Virus record (IMG/VR): IMGVR_UViG_3300020601_000026
Span: 1 to 39,397 of that record
Length of the DNA: 39,397 bases
Origin: a virus
Direction: 5' to 3' (one strand)
Both the position numbers and the translations under genes were made by a program. Under the pieces are notes generated by a model. That model had not been told where the DNA came from. It was given only the letters and a program-made list of their open reading frames with translations, and did no database searches. Each line of letters starts with the position of its first letter. Position 1 is the stretch's first letter. Positions 15,114-22,555 of this stretch are shown piece after piece.

Positions 15114-15861
15114 TACTAAGAATTACCACAAAGGCTGTGAAGTCGTTGCCGAGTATCTTATAAATAAATACGGCGTATCTGATTGGAGATACACTCGAGA
15201 TCAACTTGAGGATATCGACTTCAGTAAGTATGACCGCGTCGTCCTAAACGGCGAAGGTACGCTTCATCACAATACTCGTTCAGCTCGAAGACAACTAACA
15301 GCCCTGAGGTTAGCCCAGTATGCAGGATGCGAAACTCATCTTGTCAATACTGTGTGGCAAGAGATGCCTAACACTTGGGATGACGTACTCGCCAACTGTA
15401 AATCCGTTCAAGTAAGAGAGGTACTATCACAATATGAAATGTCGTCTAAACATGGAAGACTACCTACAGTTGCTCCTGACTGTAGCTACCTTCATAACGA
15501 TGTGGCTGTCCGTGAGTTCGCTCACGTAGCAGTCTACGAAGGCCAATATATGAAGGCCAATCCATACGGGGTTCAAGGCGGCTATCCTCGTATCGATATA
15601 TTTAGTCAAACGTGGGAAGAGATCGTTAACCGTTTACGTAACTGCGATTTACTTATCACTGGTAGACATCATGAGATGTATGCCGCCTGTGTAGCAGAGT
15701 GTAGATTTCTTGTGACTCCTGGTAACACCTGGAAGAACCAAGGATTGTTGAAATCAGCTGGTGTGGATATACCGTTCGACGTAGATGGAGCCCTTTCGGG
15801 CAAATACGACGATCAGTATAACCGTTTGTGGGATTATTTAAGGTCCTTTAGAACTAAATAA
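15091..15861 (+). CDS. Polysaccharide pyruvyltransferase-like protein
   Basis: 256 residues. The N-terminal half has VVLNGEGTLHHN (residues 50-61), like the GxGxxH loop of the CsaB/WcaK pyruvyltransferase family, and the C-terminal half has CDLLITGRHHEMYAACVAECRFLVTPG then WKNQGLL, the typical donor-binding motif. Such enzymes transfer pyruvate from PEP to sugars or act as related glycosyltransferase-like proteins. In a phage this is unusual; it could add to a DNA-linked sugar or alter the host surface, both inference. It overlaps thyX by 23 bases with no Shine-Dalgarno, and is followed by a strong terminator. Confidence 0.65.
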   Translation: MNTFLLNNTKNYHKGCEVVAEYLINKYGVSDWRYTRDQLEDIDFSKYDRVVLNGEGTLHHNTRSARRQLTALRLAQYAGCETHLVNTVWQEMPNTWDDVLANCKSVQVREVLSQYEMSSKHGRLPTVAPDCSYLHNDVAVREFAHVAVYEGQYMKANPYGVQGGYPRIDIFSQTWEEIVNRLRNCDLLITGRHHEMYAACVAECRFLVTPGNTWKNQGLLKSAGVDIPFDVDGALSGKYDDQYNRLWDYLRSFRTK

Positions 15862-15883
15862 TCTAAAAAAAATTCATTTTTTT

Positions 15884-15948
15884 AGCCAATAAAATCAATA
15901 GGTTACGGAGGATCACCTCTAAGCCATTGATTCTATTGGCTTTTTTTT
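15884..15948 (+). terminator. Rho-independent terminator after the uvsX-thyX region
   Basis: A long imperfect hairpin: AGCCAATA and AATCAAT on the left pair with ATTGATT and TATTGGCT on the right, separated by one mismatch. The apical part includes GAGG-ATCA-CCTC. It is followed by a run of eight T. An A/T-rich segment with AAAAAAATTCATTTTTTT stands just before it. Confidence 0.9.
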
Positions 15949-15981
15949 ATGAAAAAAAATGAAAAAATATGCATTTTTCTA

Positions 15982-16010
15982 TTTACATCCGCTAAAACAT
16001 AGTGTATAAT
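15982..16010 (+). promoter_or_regulatory. Sigma70/early-type promoter
   Basis: TTTACA (15982-15987), 17-bp spacer, TATAAT (16005-16010). ATATGCAT within an A/T tract (15967-15974) lies upstream, at nearly the same distance as at 3303. The leader ACTATCAAATGGAAGGA is shared with the promoters at 17328 and 37469. Confidence 0.87.
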
Positions 16011-16039
16011 GGTACTATCAAATGGAAGGAAACTATGTT

Positions 16040-16378
16040 ATGATTAAGATTTACCAAATTCAACTGACCGAAGATCAAGTCAACCTTATCAATGAAACTG
16101 GCGACCACAACTCGGTTCCAGCTCAAAAGGCTAAGCTTGATGCTTCTATCCTTGGCAAGTTCGCTGCCGAAAACTTCAAGTTCTACACTGAGGCATATCA
16201 TGTCTACAGCGACGATCTTGAGGAAGCCTTCGAGGCAACCAATCTTTGGAACAAGCAAGAGATCGTGGACGTAATCGGAGATCGTGGTTACAGTTCATCA
16301 ACTGGCGATATCTTTGAGAAGAACGGTGAGTTCTTCCTTTGCGCCAACTTCGGATTCAATCAAGTGGAGGTAGCATAA
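16040..16378 (+). CDS. Hypothetical protein with YodL-like C-terminus
   Basis: 112 residues. MIKIYQIQLTEDQVNLINETG leads into a helical part (LDASILGKFAAENFKFYTEA), then DDLEEAFEATNLW and a C-terminal segment DRGYSSSTGDIFEKNGEFFL. The last piece, with its SxSxGD followed by a short hairpin, resembles the YodL-like 'HSxSVGDV' tail of small phage and plasmid proteins. Function unknown. ATG 16040 is chosen for AAGGA 9 bases upstream; an in-frame ATG at 16022 forms part of the shared leader and would add MEGNYV. Confidence 0.75.
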   Translation: MIKIYQIQLTEDQVNLINETGDHNSVPAQKAKLDASILGKFAAENFKFYTEAYHVYSDDLEEAFEATNLWNKQEIVDVIGDRGYSSSTGDIFEKNGEFFLCANFGFNQVEVA

Positions 16379-16713
16379 TGTACGTAGTATCAACTCAGCA
16401 CGTCGAGAACTATGGCGCTCATTGTGAGGACGGTAAGTTCTCTTCTGGTAACTCTTATTGGAAGTTCAAGGGTGGACAGGACTACATCGTAAAGGATGTG
16501 GATCGTCCTGCCGATGCTATGGCCTTCGTCATGGCTGCGTTCTCCATGAACTCTATTATGTTCAAGGAGTTCCCAACCGAGGTTAAGACCTTTGAGGAGT
16601 GGAACGCTGATCTTCCTGACGACCAGGAGTATCGTAAGTTCCTTCGTGAGCAGGTACTTGTTGTATCTCCTCTTACTGGCAACGATTTCAAAAAGGGGTG
16701 GCTCAATGTTTAA
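16378..16713 (+). CDS. Conserved phage-type hypothetical protein
   Basis: 111 residues. It begins MYVVSTQHVENYGAHCEDG and continues YWKFKGGQDYIVKDV, a pattern I associate with small conserved proteins in phage early regions. The rest is helical (ADAMAFVMAAFSMNS, TFEEWNADLPDDQEYRKFL). No membrane segment. GTGGAGG lies 7 bases before the ATG, and the start overlaps the previous stop (TAATG). Confidence 0.72.
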   Translation: MYVVSTQHVENYGAHCEDGKFSSGNSYWKFKGGQDYIVKDVDRPADAMAFVMAAFSMNSIMFKEFPTEVKTFEEWNADLPDDQEYRKFLREQVLVVSPLTGNDFKKGWLNV

Positions 16714-16909
16714 GAACCTATGTTACTCTATAGTCTTCTTTGGATTAATTGGTGTCGGAGTGTATGCCGGCAATGAGGCTCTTAAGATGCCGGATGTAAA
16801 GTTTAGTTACTCTACTGGAGCGTGTGTTGAAGTCGTCAACTACGATTCAGACCACAACTACACTTGTGAAGACTATCCGACTAAATTCAACCACGTATGG
16901 GTAGAATAA
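16706..16909 (+). CDS. Small membrane-anchored or secreted protein
   Basis: 67 residues. An N-terminal hydrophobic segment (LCYSIVFFGLIGVGVYAG, 5-22) may be a signal anchor, followed by an outward-facing domain with two cysteines (GACVEVV, NYTCEDY) that could form a disulphide in the periplasm. It overlaps the previous gene by 8 bases. Function unknown. Confidence 0.65.
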   Translation: MFKNLCYSIVFFGLIGVGVYAGNEALKMPDVKFSYSTGACVEVVNYDSDHNYTCEDYPTKFNHVWVE

Positions 16910-17124
16910 TGAAGTTAGCTTATTGTGATTACATAGCTGATCGTATCAGACATTTCTTAAACTACGATCTCAAAGAGAATCGTCTTTACACTATTATCAG
17001 CGAGGTTGGTAGGGTTGAGATGGATCTGCATCCAACTGAAGGTTACTTTCAATCCACCAAAAAAGTCATTGAGGTAACTGACATAAATAGTAAAAGGTAT
17101 AGGATTACCGTAGAGGAGATTTAA
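16909..17124 (+). CDS. Small hypothetical protein
   Basis: 71 residues, soluble: an N-terminal helix (YCDYIADRIRHFLNYDLKEN) and a beta-rich C-terminal half (ISEVGRVEMDLH, KKVIEVTDINSKRYRITVEE). ATG 16909 overlaps the previous stop (TAATG); an in-frame ATG at 16897 would add four residues. No family recognised. Confidence 0.6.
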   Translation: MKLAYCDYIADRIRHFLNYDLKENRLYTIISEVGRVEMDLHPTEGYFQSTKKVIEVTDINSKRYRITVEEI

Positions 17125-17324
17125 TGTTTTTAGAGTATTGGATGATAGCAGTACTTGCAGCTATGTTTGCGGCAGGTATGTGGGACATGAATCTTAAAGG
17201 ATTCAAGGAAGGCGTAGCGGCTGGAGCAGAAGGTGCTTTGGCCATGTTGGAGAAGGAAGGAATCATTGATGTTAGTATCGATGGAGAAATTTCTTCGTCA
17301 AAATGTGAAAAAAATTCATTTTAG
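17124..17324 (+). CDS. Small membrane protein
   Basis: 66 residues with one N-terminal membrane helix (WMIAVLAAMFAAGMW) followed by an Ala/Gly-rich helix (FKEGVAAGAEGALAMLEKEG) and a short polar tail. AGAGGAG precedes the ATG, which overlaps the previous stop. The next promoter begins 4 bases after its stop. Function unknown. Confidence 0.65.
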   Translation: MFLEYWMIAVLAAMFAAGMWDMNLKGFKEGVAAGAEGALAMLEKEGIIDVSIDGEISSSKCEKNSF

Positions 17325-17327
17325 CTA

Positions 17328-17356
17328 TTTACATTAGCTAAAGACTATGGTATAAT
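17328..17356 (+). promoter_or_regulatory. Sigma70/early-type promoter
   Basis: TTTACA (17328-17333), 17-bp spacer ending TATGG, TATAAT (17351-17356), an extended -10. AAAAAAATTCATTTT lies upstream as a possible UP element. The leader ATATCAAATGGAAGGAG belongs to the shared cassette. Confidence 0.87.
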
Positions 17357-17385
17357 GGTTATATCAAATGGAAGGAGAATACATT

Positions 17386-17718
17386 ATGTTTCAACAAGTA
17401 AATACTAAAGCCCGCAGTTCCAAGGATTATCTTGGATCAATCTATGCTGCCGATGCGGCCGGCATGCTTCAACTCGAAGATCTTCGTCGTATGGTTAAGA
17501 ACTTGAATACCGATCTTCGTAAATTCGGTGCCACTGATTCTAAAGGTAACGCCATTCAGTTCCGAGTACGAGTCTGTGGTCGTGAACCTATTGAGACTGG
17601 AACCGCTACGCATTGGCTCTTTGGTACCGCAAAGGGTCGTAAGTACGACTGGGGCGGTAACTGCATCGGCGGTTTAGCTAACGCTTCTCGTTTTGATATC
17701 TACCTCTATAGGAGATAA
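17386..17718 (+). CDS. Hypothetical protein
   Basis: 110 residues, basic. The helical N-terminal part (DYLGSIYAADAAGMLQLEDLRRMVKNLNTDLRKFG) is followed by a beta-rich region (IQFRVRVCGREPIETGTATHWLFGTAKG) that ends FDIYLYRR. No known motif. ATG 17386 is preceded by AAGGAG at 8 bases; the ATG at 17368 lies in the shared leader and would add MEGEYI in frame. Confidence 0.72.
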   Translation: MFQQVNTKARSSKDYLGSIYAADAAGMLQLEDLRRMVKNLNTDLRKFGATDSKGNAIQFRVRVCGREPIETGTATHWLFGTAKGRKYDWGGNCIGGLANASRFDIYLYRR

Positions 17719-17720
17719 TC

Positions 17721-17930
17721 ATGGGAAGAGTTAAGGACTATTTCTGGGACGAGATCGAGGCTGCAAGGGAACAAGAATACCTTGAGCCTGATTTTGAATC
17801 ATATTACGAAAATTTGGAGTCACAAAATGCTACTGAAGATAAAGGGCGGAACCAAGAAGCAGAGAATGTTGGCGGAGGATGCGATAGTGTTCGTGGCCAA
17901 CAAGTTCATGCCACGGATGACAACTCTTGA
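17721..17930 (+). CDS. Small acidic hypothetical protein
   Basis: 69 residues. The first 35 (MGRVKDYFWDEIEAAREQ...) are acidic and resemble short phage proteins beginning MGRxKxY. The remainder (from about residue 36) overlaps the metallopeptidase gene in another frame for 104 bases and looks like low-complexity tail sequence. AGGAG lies 7 bases before the ATG. The short N-terminal half is probably the functional part. Confidence 0.6.
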   Translation: MGRVKDYFWDEIEAAREQEYLEPDFESYYENLESQNATEDKGRNQEAENVGGGCDSVRGQQVHATDDNS

Positions 17931-18276
17931 TGTAGAGCTACGCATTCGTAAGTTCAACAAGAGTGGTGAGGAAGGCGTCGTCGGATGGTGTACATGGGAA
18001 GACAGCAATGTCCGACCCAGAACCTTCTTGATTGAGTCTGACTCTCAGCAGAATACAACGTCGTTCATTAAGACCGTCATTCATGAGATGGTCCACGTTA
18101 AGCAGTATGCTACGGGTCAAATGAAGGAACGTTTCAAGATGGGCCATAGGGTCTATTGGAAAGACAAGGATTATACTGGCACGAGTTACTCAAAGACTCC
18201 ATGGGAGCGTGAGGCATATCGTAAACAGGAAAGTTTAACAAAGGAATTCCTTAGGGAATGGTTAGATGTAGAATAA
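17827..18276 (+). CDS. SprT-like zinc metallopeptidase
   Basis: 149 residues. The zinc-protease motif is IHEMVHVKQY (HExxH near residues 84-88), and a downstream W-x-x-x-A motif (WEREAYRKQE) supplies a likely third ligand. SprT/Wss1-type peptidases handle DNA-protein crosslinks; a phage role is unknown. The N-terminal basic segment (LLKIKGGTKKQR) may bind DNA. GGAG stands 8 bases before the ATG. A terminator follows. Confidence 0.72.
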   Translation: MLLKIKGGTKKQRMLAEDAIVFVANKFMPRMTTLDVELRIRKFNKSGEEGVVGWCTWEDSNVRPRTFLIESDSQQNTTSFIKTVIHEMVHVKQYATGQMKERFKMGHRVYWKDKDYTGTSYSKTPWEREAYRKQESLTKEFLREWLDVE

Positions 18277-18321
18277 GAAGCCCGTTTTAAGGGACAAGAA
18301 ACTTCCATTTGATAAACTTGG

Positions 18322-18358
18322 GGCGGCGGGGTGTAAACTTTGTCGCCTTTCTTTTTTT
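18322..18358 (+). terminator. Rho-independent terminator
   Basis: GGCGGC (18322-18327) pairs with GTCGCC (18342-18347), with one G-U, around a 14-base loop, then TTTCTTTTTTT. It closes the early transcript from 17328. The last T of the tract is the first base of the late promoter. Confidence 0.85.
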
Positions 18359-18365
18359 ATAAATA
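18358..18365 (+). promoter_or_regulatory. T4-type late promoter
   Basis: TATAAATA, identical to the T4 late -10 box read by the gp55 sigma factor, 22 bases before the ATG at 18388. No -35 is required by such promoters. It abuts the terminator, so early transcription stops where late transcription starts. It is the only perfect late box before the gene block that follows. Confidence 0.85.
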
Positions 18366-18387
18366 GTAGTGTAACTTCGGAGGTAAC

Positions 18388-19449
18388 ATGGCATACGACT
18401 TTTTTCCAAAGAGCGAACGTGAGTTAGCTAATAAGATTAAGGGATTTCCTGCTGACAATCAGTTGGAGATCATACGGCTGTTTAACTTCTTAAAGAAAAA
18501 AGCACGTGGGCTCGATGCGCCAATCAACCTAGATTTGAAAAAGCCATCCAATGTCAATGTAAGTAGACAACTCGATGGCGATGTTCGTATCGCAGACGTA
18601 TCCCGCGGAGCTAAACTTAAGAAGGTTAAACTCAAATTTGGCAATGGCTCTTCAGGAAACCGAGGAGCTAAGAACAGGGGTAACCTATTCGAGGAGCAGT
18701 TTGCTAATGCTCTTTTGGACTGGTGGGCTGGACGACCCGTTGATGGCAAAATGTTAAAGGCTATTGAGGATCTCGATAAGACCTACAAACTAGGTGACTC
18801 CAAGAAGTTCATCGTTAAGGTTGAGGGTGGAGAAAACACCAGAAGGCCATTGCAGTTTGATTCAGGTATCTACCTTGACAATCCAAAGGGTCAAGGAAAC
18901 GATGTTGGTCAATCAGTAACCGACATTACACTTGAGACGGACAAGGGGCCAATCTTTCTCAGCTTGAAACTCGGTGGTACGACTACGTTCTTTAACGTTG
19001 GTGTTCGTACTATCCTAACTCCACAAGAAATTCAAAAAGGTCAGATTACGAATCCAAAGGGTCTTTCCTTGTTGAAACTATTCGGAGTTGACCAAGAAAA
19101 GTTCTGTAAGATCTTCACCGGTGATCTACCAGGAGGAGAGATTATTAAGAACGCACCATACGACAAAGGTATGATGAAAAAGCTGATGGAGTCTGGCATT
19201 GGATTCAACTACCATATCATTCATAAGTTTCCTGCTCGTATCCTAAGTAAGAAGATGGATAAAAAGGCAATGCAGTCAGCGGCTAAGACTGGAGATCTTA
19301 CGATCTTTTATGGCGGTAAAGGCGGTAGCGGTAAACGAATAGACATGGAGTTTTCATCTCCTACATATTCATTTAAGATTAACATCAGAGACACACAAGG
19401 TAAGGATGGATTCCCTACTCGTATGATGTGTGACTTCAAATACGTATAG
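18388..19449 (+). CDS. Late hypothetical protein with a possible nuclease core
   Basis: 353 residues, basic. Around residues 97-110 GNLFEEQFANALLDWW is a glutamate-containing helix, and near residues 176-193 VTDITLETDKGPIFLSLK forms D...SxK, an arrangement seen in degenerate PD-(D/E)xK nucleases. Residues in the C-terminal third (SAAKTGDLTIFYGGKGGSGKRID) are Gly/Lys rich. I know of similar large proteins in marine T4-like phages but no function. CGGAGG precedes the ATG. As first gene behind a late promoter, it may be a virion or packaging protein. Confidence 0.7.
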   Translation: MAYDFFPKSERELANKIKGFPADNQLEIIRLFNFLKKKARGLDAPINLDLKKPSNVNVSRQLDGDVRIADVSRGAKLKKVKLKFGNGSSGNRGAKNRGNLFEEQFANALLDWWAGRPVDGKMLKAIEDLDKTYKLGDSKKFIVKVEGGENTRRPLQFDSGIYLDNPKGQGNDVGQSVTDITLETDKGPIFLSLKLGGTTTFFNVGVRTILTPQEIQKGQITNPKGLSLLKLFGVDQEKFCKIFTGDLPGGEIIKNAPYDKGMMKKLMESGIGFNYHIIHKFPARILSKKMDKKAMQSAAKTGDLTIFYGGKGGSGKRIDMEFSSPTYSFKINIRDTQGKDGFPTRMMCDFKYV

Positions 19450-19457
19450 GAACAAAC

Positions 19458-20699
19458 ATGCAGACGTTCAAAACATATATCGCTGAGGCGGCTAAGAACC
19501 TCCATATGACTCACCTTGAGGATCAAGTAATCTATGGTGGAGTGAATGGCGCAAGACAAGCAATCCTTGCTCTTCGTTCTCTTCGTGATATGTTAGCCGG
19601 TGAGGCAAAACGTCCGGTTGATGTAACCGTCAAATGGGACGGAGCACCAGCCATCTTTGCTGGAGTGGATCCAAGGGATGGTAAGTTCTTTGTTGCTAAG
19701 AAAGGCGTGTTCAATAAAAACCCTAAGATCTATAAGACTGATGCCGATATCGATGCGGATACATCCGGTGATCTATCAAATAAGCTAAAGACTTGCCTTA
19801 AGTATATGCCTTCACTTGGTATCAAAGGTGTGGTTCAAGGCGACTTGATGTTTACGTCTGATGATATTGATACCGATACTATTGACGGTACTAAGTACTA
19901 TACCTTTCAGCCAAACACAATCGTATATGCAGTACCCGTTGACTCTGACGGCGCAAAGGAAATCAAAAAGGCTAAGATGGGTATCGTATTTCATACACGA
20001 TACACCGGATCTGACTTTGAGTCAATGAAAGCATCGTTTGATGTTAAGGCTTCTGAGTTTAAGGCAACACCAAATGTTTGGTTCCAAGATGCAACCCTTA
20101 GGGATCTATCAGGTACGGCTACGTTGACTAAGAAGGATACCGACGAGGTAACCAAGGCATTATCCGAAGCGGGTAAGATATTCCGTAAGATTGCTGGATC
20201 AACTCTTCGTGAGATCGAAGGAAATGAAACCTTGGCTCAAACCATTGAGACTTACAATAATACGTTTGTTCGTAAGCAGGAAGTCATCAAGGATACTAGA
20301 AAACATGTTGACGGATTAATCAAATATATATCTGATAAGTATCAAAAAGAAATCGATACCAAAAAGTCAGAGAAGGGTAAGGCAACATGGGAAGGCAAGA
20401 AGGCGGATATCTTAAAGTTCTTTTCTTCCTCAAATAAAGCTAACCTAAAACTACTGTTTGATTTGCAAAAAGCAATCGTTTCTGCGAAACTTATTATTAT
20501 AAATAAACTAAACAGGTTGCAAAAGATGTCAACATTCGTTCGTACTCCAAACGGATTTAAGACGACAGGTGTTGAAGGATACGTTGCAATCGACAAGTTA
20601 AGTGGTGGTGCAGTTAAGTTGGTGGACCGTATGGAGTTCTCCTACAACAACTTTAGCCCTGATATTATTAAAGGCTGGGACAAACCGTCTCGATCCTAA
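19458..20699 (+). CDS. Nucleic-acid-ligase-like protein with capsid-targeting-like N-terminus
   Basis: 413 residues. VTVKWDGAPAIFAG near residues 58-71 contains KWDG, the KxDG lysine motif of ATP-dependent DNA/RNA ligases. FVAKKGVF, GVVQGDLMF and later VEGYVAIDKLSGGAVKLVDR (motifs IV and V, EGxV...KLV) fit the nucleotidyltransferase fold in order. The N-terminus, MQTFKTYIAEA, closely resembles the T4 internal-protein targeting peptide MKTYQEFIAEA, with IAE as a possible gp21 protease cut. I infer a ligase or RNA-processing enzyme packaged in the capsid. It follows the previous late gene by 8 bases. Confidence 0.65.
   Translation: MQTFKTYIAEAAKNLHMTHLEDQVIYGGVNGARQAILALRSLRDMLAGEAKRPVDVTVKWDGAPAIFAGVDPRDGKFFVAKKGVFNKNPKIYKTDADIDADTSGDLSNKLKTCLKYMPSLGIKGVVQGDLMFTSDDIDTDTIDGTKYYTFQPNTIVYAVPVDSDGAKEIKKAKMGIVFHTRYTGSDFESMKASFDVKASEFKATPNVWFQDATLRDLSGTATLTKKDTDEVTKALSEAGKIFRKIAGSTLREIEGNETLAQTIETYNNTFVRKQEVIKDTRKHVDGLIKYISDKYQKEIDTKKSEKGKATWEGKKADILKFFSSSNKANLKLLFDLQKAIVSAKLIIINKLNRLQKMSTFVRTPNGFKTTGVEGYVAIDKLSGGAVKLVDRMEFSYNNFSPDIIKGWDKPSRS
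20498..20505 (+). promoter_or_regulatory. Possible internal late promoter
   Basis: A perfect TATAAATA inside the ligase-like gene, about 210 bases before the next start at 20715. The sequence encodes ordinary residues there, so this may be chance; a weak internal late start remains possible. Confidence 0.25.
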
Positions 20700-20714
20700 T
20701 GGGAATTTGGAAAA

Positions 20715-21116
20715 ATGAAAGACTATAAACAAGTTCAACGAGAGCTTACGGAATTAAATGCAGATGGACATCAAGACTCGACTGACGAGGCCTTGACTGC
20801 TCAACAGCGAATGAAGCTGAAGCAATCCATCCGTCGTAACAAGGCTAAGATTCGCCTTGGACGTGAAAAGGCAAAACGTAAGACCGCGTCTCCAGAGGTA
20901 CTACAAAAGAGAGCTAACAAACAGGCTCGTAACGCTATCCTTAAAAAGATACTAAAGAACAAGGATAAAAGCGACCTCAGTTATTCCCAAAGATCATCCA
21001 TTGAAAAGCAGCTCGATAAAAAGAAGTCTGCTATCAAGCGTATCGCTAAACAACTCCTTCCAAAAATTCGTAAGGCCGACCGTGCTAAGTTAAGCGGCGG
21101 TAAGAAGGAGAAGTAA
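20715..21116 (+). CDS. Small highly basic protein
   Basis: 133 residues, dominated by Lys and Arg (RRNKAKIRLGREKAKRK, KKIAKQLLPKIRKADRAK), helical, without a membrane segment. The mix of basic helical repeats matches a group of short basic proteins found beside structural genes in marine T4-like phages. Such a protein could bind DNA or RNA or form part of the prohead core. It begins 13 bases after the ligase-like gene, and its stop overlaps the next ATG (TAATG). Confidence 0.7.
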   Translation: MKDYKQVQRELTELNADGHQDSTDEALTAQQRMKLKQSIRRNKAKIRLGREKAKRKTASPEVLQKRANKQARNAILKKILKNKDKSDLSYSQRSSIEKQLDKKKSAIKRIAKQLLPKIRKADRAKLSGGKKEK

Positions 21117-22555
21117 TGTCTTTTAAGAGTTTTGCTGAATACGTTACCGAAGAGACGAAAGAAGTCGTCGTTGCATGGGGTCGATATAATCCCCCTACGA
21201 TTGGTCATGAGAAGCTTATGACTGTTGTTAAAAAGGTTGCGGGTAGCGGTCAGTACAGAATCTATGCATCTCAATCGCAGGATCCCAAAGAGAATCCTAT
21301 TGAGTATAAAACCAAAGTAAAATATATGCGCAAGATGTTTCCAAAACATGCGCGCAGCATTATGCTTGAACCAAAGATCCGTACAATGTTTGATCTGATG
21401 ACCAAACTATACGACGAAGGATTTACTAAGGTAACCCTCGTTGCTGGTTCTGACAGAGTTCCTGAGTATGATGTAACACTAAATAAGTATAACGGTGTAA
21501 AGGGTCGCCACGGTTTCTATAACTTTGAGGGTGGCGTTAACATCGTATCGGCAGGACAGCGAGATCCTGACGCAAAGGGCGCAGCGGGTATGTCTGCATC
21601 TAAGCTCAGAGCTGCGGCCGAAAATAACGATTTCAAAACATTCAGTAAAGGTATGCCTGCTGGGTTCAAAGAAACCCAACAGTTGTTCAATGATGTTCGC
21701 AAAGGTATGGGTCTGAAGGAATCATATGACTTTAGATCTCACTTGCAGTTACAGTCAGTGTCGGAGGAAAGGGAAGCCTACGTTTCTGGAGATCTATATA
21801 AAGAAGGTGATCTTATTGTCGTAAAGGAAGACGACGAGGTTGGTGAGATCATTATGCTAGGATCTAATTACGTATTGGTCGAAATGGCTAGTGGTAAAAA
21901 GGTACGTAAATGGTTAACCGACATTGAGTTGGTTGAGAAACTAAAACCACAAGATCCTGATGCTGATGAAGTTCCAGGGTCTCAACCTAAAGGTTACTAC
22001 AAAGGTGTTGATAAGGATAAGAAAGTCGCACGGGCTAAGCACTTCCAACGAGGCGCTAAGAGTGACGATGATGATCCTGCTTCTTATAAGCCTGCTCCAG
22101 GAGATGCCGAGGCCAAGACTAAGCCATCCAAATTTACTAAAAAGTTCAAAAGAATGTATGGTGAGCAGGACGCAACTGACAAGGCCAAGGAACGTATTGA
22201 TAGAGAAAAAGAATCTGATAAGATTAAGCATGACCGTATGATGGATCGTGCAAGGCTCAGAGATACCAAAGCAAAAAATCAAGAGGAAGATGTGAAATCA
22301 TTTAGTTCATTTGCTGGTATCATGACCGAGGATACTACTGCAGCACTTAAGAAGAAAGCTGATAAATCAGGCATGCCAGTAGGGATCCTAAGAAAAGTTT
22401 ATAACCGTGGCGTAGCCGCTTGGAGAACAGGACATCGTCCTGGTACTACTCCTGCACAGTGGGGTATGGCTCGCGTCAATTCATTCGTAACTAAATCGTC
22501 AGGAACTTGGGGCAAGGCTGATTCCGATCTTGCTTCTAAAGTAAGGGGAAAATAA
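21116..22555 (+). CDS. Cytidylyltransferase-fold protein with DUF5824-like tail
   Basis: 479 residues, modular. Residues 15-200: nucleotidyltransferase of the HIGH-type superfamily, with WGRYNPPTIGHEKLM (GRFxPxxxGH) and GMSASKLRAAA (the ISSTxxR-like motif). Around 215-280 (VSGDLYKEGDLIVV, VLVEMASGKKVRKWL) an SH3/KOW-like domain follows. A charged linker leads to a tail from about 395: KKADKSGMPVGILRKVYN, RGVAAWRTGHRPGTTPAQWG, ARVNSF, matching DUF5824. The protein begins MSFKSFAEYVTEE, like a capsid-targeting peptide, and a second such motif (VKSFSSFAGIMTED) stands just before the tail. The substrate is unknown. Confidence 0.85.
   Translation: MSFKSFAEYVTEETKEVVVAWGRYNPPTIGHEKLMTVVKKVAGSGQYRIYASQSQDPKENPIEYKTKVKYMRKMFPKHARSIMLEPKIRTMFDLMTKLYDEGFTKVTLVAGSDRVPEYDVTLNKYNGVKGRHGFYNFEGGVNIVSAGQRDPDAKGAAGMSASKLRAAAENNDFKTFSKGMPAGFKETQQLFNDVRKGMGLKESYDFRSHLQLQSVSEEREAYVSGDLYKEGDLIVVKEDDEVGEIIMLGSNYVLVEMASGKKVRKWLTDIELVEKLKPQDPDADEVPGSQPKGYYKGVDKDKKVARAKHFQRGAKSDDDDPASYKPAPGDAEAKTKPSKFTKKFKRMYGEQDATDKAKERIDREKESDKIKHDRMMDRARLRDTKAKNQEEDVKSFSSFAGIMTEDTTAALKKKADKSGMPVGILRKVYNRGVAAWRTGHRPGTTPAQWGMARVNSFVTKSSGTWGKADSDLASKVRGK

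Noticed and set aside
15159-15166. TATAAATA late promoter inside the pyruvyltransferase-like gene
   Set aside because: The next event downstream is a terminator at 15884, with no gene to serve.
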